A stretch of DNA of 64,000 bases, taken from assembly GCF_000817775.3 (NCBI RefSeq), contig NZ_JTHE03000009.1, positions 1 through 64,000 of the forward strand, written 5' to 3'. The stretch's first letter is position 1; each line of letters begins with the position of its first letter. The translations under genes were made by a program, and so were the position numbers. Source of the DNA: Lyngbya confervoides BDU141951 (GTDB lineage: Bacteria > Cyanobacteriota > Cyanobacteriia > Thermosynechococcales > Thermosynechococcaceae). The notes beneath the pieces are model-generated. The model had not been told where the DNA came from, did no database searches, and saw nothing but the letters and a program-made list of their open reading frames with translations. Shown here piece by piece: positions 1 to 8,476 of this stretch.

Positions 1-629
1 GTACTGGCCAGGGACTTTGCCAGGGTAAGCACCGCCGAATCCTCCGTTTGCAGGCAACCCGTCAACAGCCCTGCACTCACAAAAATCGGCAGGTGCGAAA
101 TCAGGGCGACGGCTTGATCATGGGATTGCGGGTCCGCGAAGTGGAGCGTTCCCCCTACCGCTGCTACCAGATCTTGAACTCGCGCTTGGGCCACCGGATC
201 CGTGCGAGGGGTAGGCGTCACCACAAAGGGACGGTTCAAAAATAAATGACGTTGAGCAGCCTGGATTCCCGCCTCTGCCTTACCGGCCATGGGGTGGGCA
301 CCGAGAAAGTTTGGCCACAGCGGCTCAAGGGAATTGACCACCGAGGCTTTGACCGAACCGACATCCGTGACAACGGTCTCGCTGGCAAGATAGGGCTGGA
401 TGTGATGAAAGACCTTGACCATGCTACCAATGGGGGTACAGAGCACCACCATATCCAGGTTCTTGAGGATCTCTGGTACAGTGGCCGCTTCGTCCACAGC
501 GCCCATGGCCTGCGCCAGTTCACAGCTCTGGGAAGATCGACTCAAACCATAGACTCGATGACCGGTTTCTCGCAAATCCAGTCCCAAAGATCCGCCGATC
601 AGCCCTAGTCCCACAATCCCAATCTGCAT
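1..629 (-). CDS. tyrA: Arogenate/prephenate dehydrogenase (TyrA), C-terminus cut by window edge
   Basis: Oxidative decarboxylation step of tyrosine biosynthesis; cyanobacterial TyrA usually prefers arogenate and NADP. The frame opens at ATG 629 (minus) and stays open to position 1, giving about 209 residues of an enzyme usually near 280. The N-terminus is a Rossmann dinucleotide site, MQIGIVGLGLIGGSLGLDL. It is followed by CTPIGSM, TDVGSVK and GAHPMAGKAEAGI, the usual order of conserved blocks in this family. Later residues include SHDQAVALISHLPIF, the start of the helical dimerisation domain. It is divergent from the GGDEF/EAL gene at 790. The arogenate versus prephenate preference cannot be read from the sequence. 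Confidence 0.93.
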   Translation of the reverse strand, partial: MQIGIVGLGLIGGSLGLDLRETGHRVYGLSRSSQSCELAQAMGAVDEAATVPEILKNLDMVVLCTPIGSMVKVFHHIQPYLASETVVTDVGSVKASVVNSLEPLWPNFLGAHPMAGKAEAGIQAAQRHLFLNRPFVVTPTPRTDPVAQARVQDLVAAVGGTLHFADPQSHDQAVALISHLPIFVSAGLLTGCLQTEDSAVLTLAKSLAS

Positions 630-700
630 GAGGGGTGCCTATTTTGCTCCATAACGATATTTACTCTACGGTGCTTTGAGAGCAGGGTGGCATGTTTTTT

Positions 701-739
701 AAACCCCGCCCAGAGATGACGGTTCCCTGGGCGGGGTTT
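701..739. terminator. Strong GC-rich hairpin between divergent genes
   Basis: A perfect 13-bp inverted repeat, AAACCCCGCCCAG (701-713) and CTGGGCGGGGTTT (727-739), encloses a 13-nt loop. On the minus strand it is followed by a run of A rather than T; on the plus strand by TTTG. It looks like a terminator, but it lies between the divergent tyrA (start 629) and GGDEF/EAL (start about 790) genes. It must therefore be in a leader, or act as an insulator or attenuator. Confidence 0.6.
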
Positions 740-789
740 GTTCTGAATCCCGTGAAGGTTTTTCTGATTTTTAGGGAAATTATAGGGGG

Positions 790-2694
790 GTGATTGTTCA
801 GGAGAATGCAGTGGTTAACCCTGTGTCCATTGAAGCCGATCAGCACTACGCTCAATTTTTAGAGGGAATGGTGCGGGCCATCGGGAGTTTATTTGAGTCA
901 ACGGACCTGCATCAAGGCATCAGCCGTGCCCTGGCCCAGATTTGCGGGCTTACCCAAGCCGATGTAGCCTATCTACTCTACCTAGATGGGGCTGTGAACC
1001 AGCCCACGATCCAGAGGTGGGCAAAACCCTCAGCCCATCTGTCTTCCTGGTTTCACTATCTAAAGCGCGCCGGTCATCCCAGGCCTTGGGTGCAAGACGC
1101 CTTAAAAACTCCAGATTCCTGGCTCTGGCATGAGTTAAGTTTGGGGCACTCCATTGTCGGCGCCATCCCTGAGCTACCCTGGGAGCTTCAAACCCTGATA
1201 GGGGTCCAAACGGTCCAATCCATTCTCCTGCAGCCCTTGATGGACCAAGGCGCTTTAGTAGGAGTCTTGGGGCTAGAGGCCCACCAGGATCTCCAGTACT
1301 GGGGCGATCGCGAAGTGCAAACTCTCTCCCAATTTACGACCATTGTCGGAGAGTCCATTCGCCGCTCTCGACAAGCCACCCTGCTCTCCCGCAACGCCCT
1401 TCACGATACCCTCACTGGACTTCCCAATCGCGCCTTGCTGTTAAATCGGCTCAATCACTGCCTGGGGCGCATGCAGCGCAATTCCAGCTATCGATTTGCG
1501 GTGCTGTTTTTAGATTTAGATCGCTTTAAACCCGTGAATGATAGCTTTGGCCATCAGATTGGCGATCTGCTTCTGGTGCAAGTTGCCCAGCGGCTCTCGC
1601 GTCTGGTCAGACCGGGCGACACTGTTGCGCGTCTAGGGGGCGATGAGTTTGTCATTCTGCTCGATGATATCCAAACCCTTGAGGATGCAGAAGCGGCGGC
1701 TAAACGGGTCGATCAGGATTTACAGCAGGTCTTTGACGTCAATGGTCACCAGCTCTACATTGATGTCAGCATTGGCATTGCCCTGAGTCACCCAGATTTT
1801 AAAACTGGAGAAGACCTGCTGCAGCAGTCAGACCTGGCCATGTATCAGGCAAAGTCTGCGGGAAAAGGCTGCTATCGCGTATTTGACCGGGAGGCCCATG
1901 CTCAACGGTTAAAGGCCTCCCAGTTGGAAGCGCAGTTGCCCTTGGCGCTGAAGCAGGATGAATTTGAAGTGTTTTACCAACCTATTATTAATCTTAAATC
2001 GGGAGTCGTGAAGGGATTTGAGGCATTAGTGCGCTGGAACCACCCCCAGTTAGGCCGATTAAGTCCAGATCAATTCATTCCCATTGCTGAGGAAACGGGC
2101 CTGATTCAAGCCTTGGGTGAATGGGTTCTCCAGACTGCCTGCGCGCAGATGAGTGCCTGGCATGGAATGGTGCCAGGCCCAGCAAAGCCCAGCATTAATG
2201 TCAATCTTTCGGCTCGCCAGTTTGCCCAGCCTCATCTGTTAAAGTCTATCCAAAACATTTTGCATCGATCTCAGCTCGACCCTGCCTATCTGAATCTAGA
2301 ATTAACCGAAAGCTGTATCTTTAACCGAGATCAAGAAACCCTGCGGCTGGTGCAGCAACTCCAAGAGCTAGGGGCGTATATTTATCTGGATGATTTTGGC
2401 GTGGGGTACTCTAGTCTGCAGTATCTCAACTTTTTCCCCCTGAACGGACTCAAGATTGACCGCAGCTTTACCCAAAAATTAAATTGCCACGCTCAAACCC
2501 AGGCCATCGTGCGTTCCGTCATTTCCATGGCCCAAGCCCTACAGATGGAGATCGTGGCTGAGGGAATTGAGAACTACCAGCAAACCCACTGCCTGTCTAC
2601 TCTAAACTGTTGCTTTGGTCAAGGATTCCTCTATGCACCGCCCCTCTCGGGGGCGGATGCCGCCAATCTGCTAACCCAGCAACTTTCCTTTTAA
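790..2694 (+). CDS. GAF-GGDEF-EAL cyclic-di-GMP turnover protein
   Basis: Probable bifunctional diguanylate cyclase/phosphodiesterase, 634 residues, soluble (no TM segment seen). An N-terminal GAF-like sensor covers roughly residues 20-195. The GGDEF domain follows, with HDTLTGLPNR at its start and intact GGDEF at 283-287. An RPGD inhibitory I-site lies five residues before it. The EAL domain begins near 385; FEALVRW contains EAL at 411-413, followed by NLELTES, DDFGVGYSSL, KIDRSF and VAEGIE. Both active sites therefore look intact, so the net activity cannot be predicted. The GTG at 790 follows a G-rich stretch; an internal GTG is possible. The gene is monocistronic. Confidence 0.92.
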   Translation: MIVQENAVVNPVSIEADQHYAQFLEGMVRAIGSLFESTDLHQGISRALAQICGLTQADVAYLLYLDGAVNQPTIQRWAKPSAHLSSWFHYLKRAGHPRPWVQDALKTPDSWLWHELSLGHSIVGAIPELPWELQTLIGVQTVQSILLQPLMDQGALVGVLGLEAHQDLQYWGDREVQTLSQFTTIVGESIRRSRQATLLSRNALHDTLTGLPNRALLLNRLNHCLGRMQRNSSYRFAVLFLDLDRFKPVNDSFGHQIGDLLLVQVAQRLSRLVRPGDTVARLGGDEFVILLDDIQTLEDAEAAAKRVDQDLQQVFDVNGHQLYIDVSIGIALSHPDFKTGEDLLQQSDLAMYQAKSAGKGCYRVFDREAHAQRLKASQLEAQLPLALKQDEFEVFYQPIINLKSGVVKGFEALVRWNHPQLGRLSPDQFIPIAEETGLIQALGEWVLQTACAQMSAWHGMVPGPAKPSINVNLSARQFAQPHLLKSIQNILHRSQLDPAYLNLELTESCIFNRDQETLRLVQQLQELGAYIYLDDFGVGYSSLQYLNFFPLNGLKIDRSFTQKLNCHAQTQAIVRSVISMAQALQMEIVAEGIENYQQTHCLSTLNCCFGQGFLYAPPLSGADAANLLTQQLSF

Positions 2695-2737
2695 GCCTCC
2701 TCACTTCTATGCACCCTCAGCCCCTCCCCCCTGCCTG

Positions 2738-2779
2738 CTAAATCCAACTGGCTACCTCTAACTGGCTAAATCCAACTGG
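2738..2779. repeat. Three tandem 14-bp units at the 3' end of the PMT gene
   Basis: Units CTAAATCCAACTGG (2738-2751), CTACCTCTAACTGG (2752-2765) and CTAAATCCAACTGG (2766-2779). Copies 1 and 3 are identical. The third copy contains the stop codon and last codons of the minus-strand mannosyltransferase gene. Confidence 0.85.
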
Positions 2780-4232
2780 CAAACCAGAGCCGCAATCGCC
2801 AAGCCTCTGGGGTGAGTGGCAGTCCCAAAAAGAAGGGTAGCCAGAAGAGGAAACCCCCAACGCAGAGTCCCAGCACCGCAAACCCTAGCTGTCGAACACC
2901 GCCGTGACGCGATCGCAGCAGCTCTACAATGGCCCATCCCAAGGCTAGAGTTCCAAAGAAGCTAGCCGGAAGATAGTGGTAGATAAATGCACAACGGCTA
3001 ATAGCGGCCCAGGGCAACAGGTTCGCCAGGTAGTTCACCCCCAGATAGGCATAGACCCAGCTCGCCAAGGAGGAGACAGCAGAGTCTGTCCAGAATAGCG
3101 CGCACCCGAGCTGAATCAGCCCCCTCCCCAAAACCCACAGCAGTGCCAGGGTGGAGAACCACCACAGCACAGGGTTACCCATGGCATACACGCTGTAAAA
3201 ATAGCGAGCAGCGGCCATGGGGAGGGTCGGCCCCAGGATTGGCAGCGGTTCTGCAAGGCTCAGGGCGCGCTCAAAGAAATAGCTCACCGGGCGCAGCATC
3301 AGGGGCCAGCTGTACCAAGTGGAGCAGTAGGCATGGGTTTCAGCGCCGCTTCCCACCCGCGAGTGATAGGCAAACATTTCATAGTTAAGGCGCCAGAGGT
3401 TATAGCCGGGATTCTGCATCAGATGCGGAATCCACTGCAGCCCGTAAACGATCAGAGCCACCAGAGGCAGCAAAATGAACAGATCAAAGAAGGTGAGGCA
3501 ACGCAGATTTTGCAGGGGCAGAGCAGCCTCTTTGGAAGGATTTTCTCCCGCTAGCCCCCTGACCTTTGACCTATGGAGGCCTGTCTTTTGAAGGATCTGA
3601 CGAAACCCTCCCACCCCGACCACGATTAGCCACAGCAGATGGAACCCAAACAGCAATCCCAACCCGTTCCATTTCACCGAAACCGTCGCACCAAACAGTA
3701 ATCCCGCCAGCACAATCCAGGCACGACGTCTCCAGCCTGGAGCAGTAATGGCCAGCATCAGGCAAAGCTGACCGGCTAAGCCGAAAAAAACCAGGTAAAT
3801 GTTTAAAAGGGCATAGCGAGACTCCACCAGAAACAGCCCATCCAGGCAAAGCAGAAAGCCACACAGCAAGGCAACCCCTGTTCGACGGGTCAGCTGAAAG
3901 GCCAGACCAATCCCAATTAACGGAATCCAGGATCCCACTAGAGCGTTCATCCAGCGAAATCCCCAGGGATTAAAGCCTTCTAGGGCAATACCGAGGGCAA
4001 TTAAATATTTTCCCAGGGGGGGGTGGGCGTCAAAAAACGGCGTTTGGGTGAGATAGTTCTGGGCAAATTTCGCAAAATAAATTTCGTCAAAAACGAGGGT
4101 GTTAAAGCGTCCCAGTCCCCAAAATCGCAGTCCTAGGGCCAGCAGCCACAGGCCCACAGTCCCCACTCCCAACCAGAGAGCGGCACGAGGAGGTTGTCGT
4201 TGATGGCCATGGGCCGAAGCATTTTGCAGCAC
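2766..4232 (-). CDS. PMT-family (GT39) glycosyltransferase, dolichyl-phosphate-mannose protein mannosyltransferase-like
   Basis: Polytopic membrane glycosyltransferase of 488 residues, expected to transfer mannose from a polyprenyl-phosphate donor onto extracytoplasmic protein. N-terminal TM1 (about 20-40) is followed by VFDEIYFAKF, which holds the Asp-Glu pair in the first loop typical of GT-C/PMT enzymes, then DAHPPLGK, a PMT signature. At least nine more hydrophobic stretches run to the C-terminus. The gene begins 3 nt after the stop of the Deg protease gene, so the two are probably co-transcribed. The stop codon and last residues lie inside a 14-bp tandem repeat. Substrate and donor are inferred from family only. 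Confidence 0.88.
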   Translation of the reverse strand: MLQNASAHGHQRQPPRAALWLGVGTVGLWLLALGLRFWGLGRFNTLVFDEIYFAKFAQNYLTQTPFFDAHPPLGKYLIALGIALEGFNPWGFRWMNALVGSWIPLIGIGLAFQLTRRTGVALLCGFLLCLDGLFLVESRYALLNIYLVFFGLAGQLCLMLAITAPGWRRRAWIVLAGLLFGATVSVKWNGLGLLFGFHLLWLIVVGVGGFRQILQKTGLHRSKVRGLAGENPSKEAALPLQNLRCLTFFDLFILLPLVALIVYGLQWIPHLMQNPGYNLWRLNYEMFAYHSRVGSGAETHAYCSTWYSWPLMLRPVSYFFERALSLAEPLPILGPTLPMAAARYFYSVYAMGNPVLWWFSTLALLWVLGRGLIQLGCALFWTDSAVSSLASWVYAYLGVNYLANLLPWAAISRCAFIYHYLPASFFGTLALGWAIVELLRSRHGGVRQLGFAVLGLCVGGFLFWLPFFLGLPLTPEAWRLRLWFASWI

Positions 4233-4235
4233 GGT

Positions 4236-5390
4236 CTAAACCGCGTCCGAGAGCTCGCCGGTACGAACTGTCACGCTTTGGCTGCGATCGCCCCGGCGCA
4301 GGGAAAGGGTCAGCCGTTGTCCCACCTGGGATTGCTCCACCAGCTTTTGCATCTGGTCAGCGGTCTGAATCTCCTGATTATCCACGGCCACAATCACGTC
4401 TCCAGAGCGAATTCCAGCCCGTTCGGCGGGGGTTCCCTGCATAACCTTCATCACCAAAACCCCTTCCACTTCCGGCAAAATCATCGGTGAATTGGGATCT
4501 TGGTTATTCTGACGGGCCAGCTTCGGGGTCAGGTTAGCCATTTGCAGCCCTATGTAGGGATGTAAAATTTTCTCTCCTCGCACGAGGCGATCCTTTAAAC
4601 TTTTTGCTTTGTTAATGGGAATGGCAAAGCCAATTCCCATGGCATCAGCTCGAATGGCGGTATTAATGCCAATTACCTGGCCCTGCTCATTCAACAAAGG
4701 TCCCCCAGAATTCCCCGGATTAATGGCCGCGTCGGTTTGAATAAACTCCAGGCGCTTATCGGGAATACCAATTTCTGCGCTGGATCGGTGCAGCGTGCTC
4801 ACAATGCCGAGGGTCACAGTATTATCCAACCCCACCGGGTTGCCCACGGCAATGGCCCAATCGCCCACCTGGATCTGATCTGAATCTCCCAAATCCGCCG
4901 TTGGCAGGGGATCTCTCCCCGGGACCACCTTCACCACGGCCAAATCCGAAACATCATCGACCCCGCGCACCTCGCCTTCAAAGATGCGCCCATCTTTCAA
5001 GGTCACTGACACCGTATCAGCTCCATTCACCACATGGGCATTGGTCAAAATGATCCCGGATTCATCAATAATGAAGCCCGATCCCTGGCCACGTACTAGG
5101 TCTTCTCGCGGCACATTAGGAAACCCATCTAAGCCCAAAAACTCGCGCAGAAACGGGTCATTCAGGCGCGGGTCTAGGGCAGGGCGGGCAATGCGTCGCT
5201 CCGTATCGATCCGAACCACGGCCGATCCCATGTGCTTCAGGGCATCCGAAACAAAATTGTGGGGCGGAGGCGTTGCGCCTGGCGAGATGATCGCTAGGGT
5301 TGAAGCCGCGTAGCCGGGTTGACAGCAGATCGCCAGGGTCCACAGAAAGGTCAGGAAGGCGACAAAGCAGCGCTGAAGCATGTCGGTCAT
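4236..5390 (-). CDS. Deg/HtrA-type serine protease with one PDZ domain (HhoA/HhoB/HtrA group)
   Basis: Extracytoplasmic trypsin-like protease for protein quality control. The frame extends to GTG 5414, but ATG 5390 (or 5381) directly precedes a signal peptide. Counted from GTG 5414, His127 (LTNAHVV), Asp157 (DLAVVK) and Ser236 (NPGNSGGPL) form the catalytic triad, and a single PDZ domain follows from about 290 to 385. One PDZ domain and about 390 residues match the three cyanobacterial Deg paralogues; which one this is cannot be decided here. The PMT-family glycosyltransferase follows immediately, so the pair may act together on exported proteins (inference). Confidence 0.93.
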   Translation of the reverse strand: MTDMLQRCFVAFLTFLWTLAICCQPGYAASTLAIISPGATPPPHNFVSDALKHMGSAVVRIDTERRIARPALDPRLNDPFLREFLGLDGFPNVPREDLVRGQGSGFIIDESGIILTNAHVVNGADTVSVTLKDGRIFEGEVRGVDDVSDLAVVKVVPGRDPLPTADLGDSDQIQVGDWAIAVGNPVGLDNTVTLGIVSTLHRSSAEIGIPDKRLEFIQTDAAINPGNSGGPLLNEQGQVIGINTAIRADAMGIGFAIPINKAKSLKDRLVRGEKILHPYIGLQMANLTPKLARQNNQDPNSPMILPEVEGVLVMKVMQGTPAERAGIRSGDVIVAVDNQEIQTADQMQKLVEQSQVGQRLTLSLRRGDRSQSVTVRTGELSDAV

Positions 5391-5457
5391 AGGGATTGAG
5401 GAACTTAGATTCACAAGGCTTGAGTGGCAAGGATGAACCCACCACCCAATCTAAAAA

Positions 5458-5481
5458 CGGAACTAGAAACAGAACTAGAGC
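5458..5481. repeat. Imperfect 12-bp tandem duplication upstream of deg
   Basis: CGGAACTAGAAA (5458-5469) is followed by CAGAACTAGAGC (5470-5481), with 9-10 of 12 positions matching. It lies in the divergent spacer between the Deg gene and queF. It is weaker than the other tandem duplications listed. Confidence 0.45.
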
Positions 5482-5564
5482 AATCCTAGTAGATTGCACA
5501 TTAACATGAGTAAAGTTTAGCGAGATCTGTTTGTGGATTGGGCCGTGAATTGCCCTTAAACTCT

Positions 5565-5993
5565 ATGGAATCTAATGTAGAAAAGGTAGAAACTCAAGGG
5601 CGCCCTGAGGGCAGCGCCCCCCTCAAGTATGGCGAACGCCTGATTGAAGCCGGAAAGCTGACCACCTTTCCAAATCCGCGGGTGGGGCGAGAATACACCA
5701 TTCAGGTGGCGCTGCCCGAATTTACCTGCAAGTGCCCTTTTTCAGGCTATCCAGACTTTGCCACGATCCAGGTGGAGTACGTGCCGGACCAAACGGTGGT
5801 GGAACTCAAGGCCCTGAAGCTGTACATCAACAGTTTCCGCGATCGCTATATTTCCCATGAAGAGGTGGTTAATGTCATCCTGGATGATCTGGTAGCCGCC
5901 TGTCATCCCCGGTCGATCACGGTCAAGGGGGACTTTTCCCCTCGGGGCAACGTCCACACCGTCATTCAGGCCCACCATCACCCATCGAGTTAG
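5565..5993 (+). CDS. queF: NADPH-dependent 7-cyano-7-deazaguanine reductase (QueF, short type)
   Basis: Reduces preQ0 to preQ1 in queuosine tRNA-modification synthesis. From ATG 5565 the product is 142 residues, the normal size of the short form; the frame also extends to TTG 5538, which I judge less likely. [14 protein letters not shown] contains the catalytic Cys block. [14 protein letters not shown] is the QueF substrate-binding signature. [12 protein letters not shown] and GDFSPRGN complete the fold. The stop is 30 nt before the preferred start of the next gene, so the two may share a transcript. Confidence 0.95.
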   Translation: MESNVEKVETQGRPEGSAPLKYGERLIEAGKLTTFPNPRVGREYTIQVALPEFTCKCPFSGYPDFATIQVEYVPDQTVVELKALKLYINSFRDRYISHEEVVNVILDDLVAACHPRSITVKGDFSPRGNVHTVIQAHHHPSS

Positions 5994-6023
5994 ACCGTGG
6001 CCAAGGGCCTTCGGTGCATCACC

Positions 6024-6428
6024 ATGGCAGCTGTTTCTACTAATCCATTTCTAGAGCTCAGCGAAGCCTGGATGAGTCTGTACCCCACGATTCACTGGTT
6101 GCTGCATCACCCCGTGCTGAGTTTAATTCTGGGGTTTCTGGGGCTTTACCTGCTCTGGGGACTGCTCCGGGGGCTGGTGCAGATCACGGAAAATCTCTGG
6201 ATTCGGCTGCTGAAGTCGCCATGGTGGCTGGCAAAGATCCTCTGGGAAGCCGCTGGCAGGCGACTGCATTTGATTGCACCGGGGACCATAGCGTCCAGTG
6301 CACCAGCCAGTTCCCAGCGCGATCGCCTCCTGGAGGTGATCGCCCAGCTTGAGGCTCTCCAGCGAGAGCAGTCCCAACTCCTGCAAGCAGCCAAGGAGCA
6401 GCTACAGAACCTGGATCGCGTTCGCTAG
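6024..6428 (+). CDS. Hypothetical single-TM protein with C-terminal coiled coil
   Basis: No family recognised. From ATG 6024 the product is 134 residues (GTG 5997 would add nine). Residues 30-52 or so form one strong TM helix (LSLILGFLGLYLLWGLL). An amphipathic Trp-rich stretch follows, then Ala/Ser-rich residues, then a C-terminal heptad-like helix (LLEVIAQLEALQREQSQLLQ) that should form a coiled coil. It lies just downstream of queF. It is probably a membrane-anchored scaffold or assembly factor, but nothing in the sequence shows a function. Confidence 0.7.
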   Translation: MAAVSTNPFLELSEAWMSLYPTIHWLLHHPVLSLILGFLGLYLLWGLLRGLVQITENLWIRLLKSPWWLAKILWEAAGRRLHLIAPGTIASSAPASSQRDRLLEVIAQLEALQREQSQLLQAAKEQLQNLDRVR

Positions 6429-6583
6429 GGAGCGGGCAGTCAGTCCTCGGGGACCTGCGGCCCCAGATGACCTGGCTCCAGGGATAGGGTAAAGTTCAGT
6501 ACATAAGCCTCACCCAGCCAGCTTCACGGCGGCAGCGGGATTGTACACCTGTTCAATTTCAACGGTTAACCGACAACAACGCC

Positions 6584-7822
6584 ATGGACACAAAAGCCTT
6601 TAAGCGATCGCTGCAACAGTCTGACAAATATTTTAGGAAAGGGTTTGGCCATGATGCCGAAGTGTCTTCACTGCTTGCTGAGGAATACGAAAGCACCCTC
6701 ATTCAGGAGATTCAACGTCAGGGCTTCAAATTAACCCGTGGCAATGTCACCGTTGTGCTGGCCCAAGCCTACGGATTTTGCTGGGGGGTTGAGCGCGCCA
6801 TCGCCCTGGCCTATGAAACCCGGCGGCAGTATCCCCAGGAGCAAATTTGGATTACCAATGAGATCATCCACAATCCGTCGGTGAACCAGAAGCTCAAGGA
6901 GATGCAAATTAATTTCATCGCGGTGGATAGCGAGGGCCATAAGGATTTCTCCCAAATCGACCAGAACGATGTGGTCATTCTGCCCGCCTTTGGCGCCAGC
7001 GTGCAGGAAATGCAGCTGCTCAAGGAGAAGGAATGCGTGATCATGGATACCACCTGTCCCTGGGTATCCAAGGTGTGGAATAGCGTTGAAAAACACAAGA
7101 AAAACGACTACACCTCCATTATTCACGGCAAGTATCGGCACGAAGAAACCATTGCCACCAGTTCCTTTGCCGATCGATATTTGGTGGTGCTTGACCTAGC
7201 GCAGGCCCAAGAGGTCTGTGACTACATCCTTGACCCAGGTCAGACGCCCCAGGAACGGGCACAGAAAAAACAAGCCTTCCTTGAACGCTTTCACCCCGCC
7301 TATTCCGAGGGCTTCGATCCCGAAACCGACCTGCTGAGGGTGGGGATTGCCAACCAAACCACCATGCTCAAGGGGGAAACGGAGCACATTGGTAAGCTCT
7401 TTGAGCGCACCATGATTCGGAAATACGGCCCGGCCCACATCAACGAACACTTTTTGAGCTTTAATACCATCTGCGATGCCACCCAGGAACGCCAGGATGC
7501 CATGTTCGAGCTCGTGGAGCAGTCAGTTGATTTAATGGTGGTCATCGGGGGCTACAACTCCTCCAACACAACTCACTTGCAAGAGATTGCCATTGAGCGC
7601 GGAATTCCGTCCTACCACATTGACAGCGCCGATCGCATTGGTCCGGGCAATCGCGTGGAGCATCAACCGCTAAAGCAGCCGATCACGGTTGAGGATCCCT
7701 GGCTACCGGAGGGCCCCATCGTGGTGGGAGTCACCTCAGGGGCCTCCACACCAGACAAGGTGGTCTCCGATATTTTAGAGAAGATCTTTAGCCTCAAAAA
7801 CGCCCTGACCCCGGCCGCTTAA
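6584..7822 (+). CDS. ispH: 4-hydroxy-3-methylbut-2-enyl diphosphate reductase (IspH)
   Basis: Last enzyme of the MEP pathway, making IPP and DMAPP for carotenoids, phytyl chains and quinones. The 412-residue length is the long plant/cyanobacterial form rather than the roughly 315-residue E. coli form. The three Fe-S ligands are visible in [16 protein letters not shown] and [31 protein letters not shown] and [11 protein letters not shown] are the substrate-site blocks. Start is ATG 6584. The last 29 nt overlap the 3' end of the convergent metallo-beta-lactamase-fold gene. Confidence 0.97.
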   Translation: MDTKAFKRSLQQSDKYFRKGFGHDAEVSSLLAEEYESTLIQEIQRQGFKLTRGNVTVVLAQAYGFCWGVERAIALAYETRRQYPQEQIWITNEIIHNPSVNQKLKEMQINFIAVDSEGHKDFSQIDQNDVVILPAFGASVQEMQLLKEKECVIMDTTCPWVSKVWNSVEKHKKNDYTSIIHGKYRHEETIATSSFADRYLVVLDLAQAQEVCDYILDPGQTPQERAQKKQAFLERFHPAYSEGFDPETDLLRVGIANQTTMLKGETEHIGKLFERTMIRKYGPAHINEHFLSFNTICDATQERQDAMFELVEQSVDLMVVIGGYNSSNTTHLQEIAIERGIPSYHIDSADRIGPGNRVEHQPLKQPITVEDPWLPEGPIVVGVTSGASTPDKVVSDILEKIFSLKNALTPAA

Positions 7823-8462
7823 GGAGAAGGAAGGCCTGCTGCGCCGCCTGGATCTGGCGGTAGGCGTTTTCGATATATTTGCGCCCGCGCAGCAGGCCGA
7901 GGTTGGCACCGGGCAAAATGTATTGCAAAGTTTCAGGGGAAAACTCTTGGACGAGCCGTTGCAGCTGTTGCAGCTGACGCGGCCAGTGAAAGGTTTTAGC
8001 GGTTTTGAGGGGGGCGAGCTGGCCCTGGGCGTTGGGCAGCAAATGACGGCCTGAGAACAAAATGCCGCCCAGGGCTGCACAGTAATAGCAGCTTGAACCA
8101 GGAGAGTGACCGGGGGTCCAAAGCAGGCGATCGCCGTCCGCCCAAGTGCAATCCTCACCAAAGGATTGCACCACCAGAGGCCTCACCCGATAGGCTTCCT
8201 GCTCGTGAATGACAATTTCGCAGTCAAGGTGGGCCTGTAACTCTGGAATTTGCGGACTCAGGCCACCGCGGTGGGTCACAATCAGGCGATCAACTCCGCC
8301 ATGGGCCTGGAGAAACCGTTGGGTTTTCTCTCCCCAAGGGGGACAATCAATCAAGATGTTCCCGTGATTTTTTACAATAAAGTAAGCCGTTCCTCCAAGG
8401 GTGTGCCGATTGGGAGAAAAGGCATAGATCGAATCAAGGACGAGTTGAGGTTCTTTACTCAC
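7794..8462 (-). CDS. Metallo-beta-lactamase-fold protein with altered metal motif
   Basis: 222 residues, GTG start at 8462. The fold is recognisable from [35 protein letters not shown] and LFSGRHLLP. The canonical HxHxDH zinc motif is absent: the position reads THRGGLS, keeping only the first His. The later Asp of the usual SGD motif reads SGR. The TPGHSPGS His is retained. The protein therefore either binds metal differently or is not a normal hydrolase. I believe similar THRGG proteins occur in other cyanobacteria, so this may be a genuine subfamily rather than decay. It ends inside ispH (convergent) and starts 14 nt from the divergent site-2 protease gene. Confidence 0.8.
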   Translation of the reverse strand: MSKEPQLVLDSIYAFSPNRHTLGGTAYFIVKNHGNILIDCPPWGEKTQRFLQAHGGVDRLIVTHRGGLSPQIPELQAHLDCEIVIHEQEAYRVRPLVVQSFGEDCTWADGDRLLWTPGHSPGSSCYYCAALGGILFSGRHLLPNAQGQLAPLKTAKTFHWPRQLQQLQRLVQEFSPETLQYILPGANLGLLRGRKYIENAYRQIQAAQQAFLLLKRPGSGRF

Positions 8463-8476
8463 AGCTGGGAGTTTTC

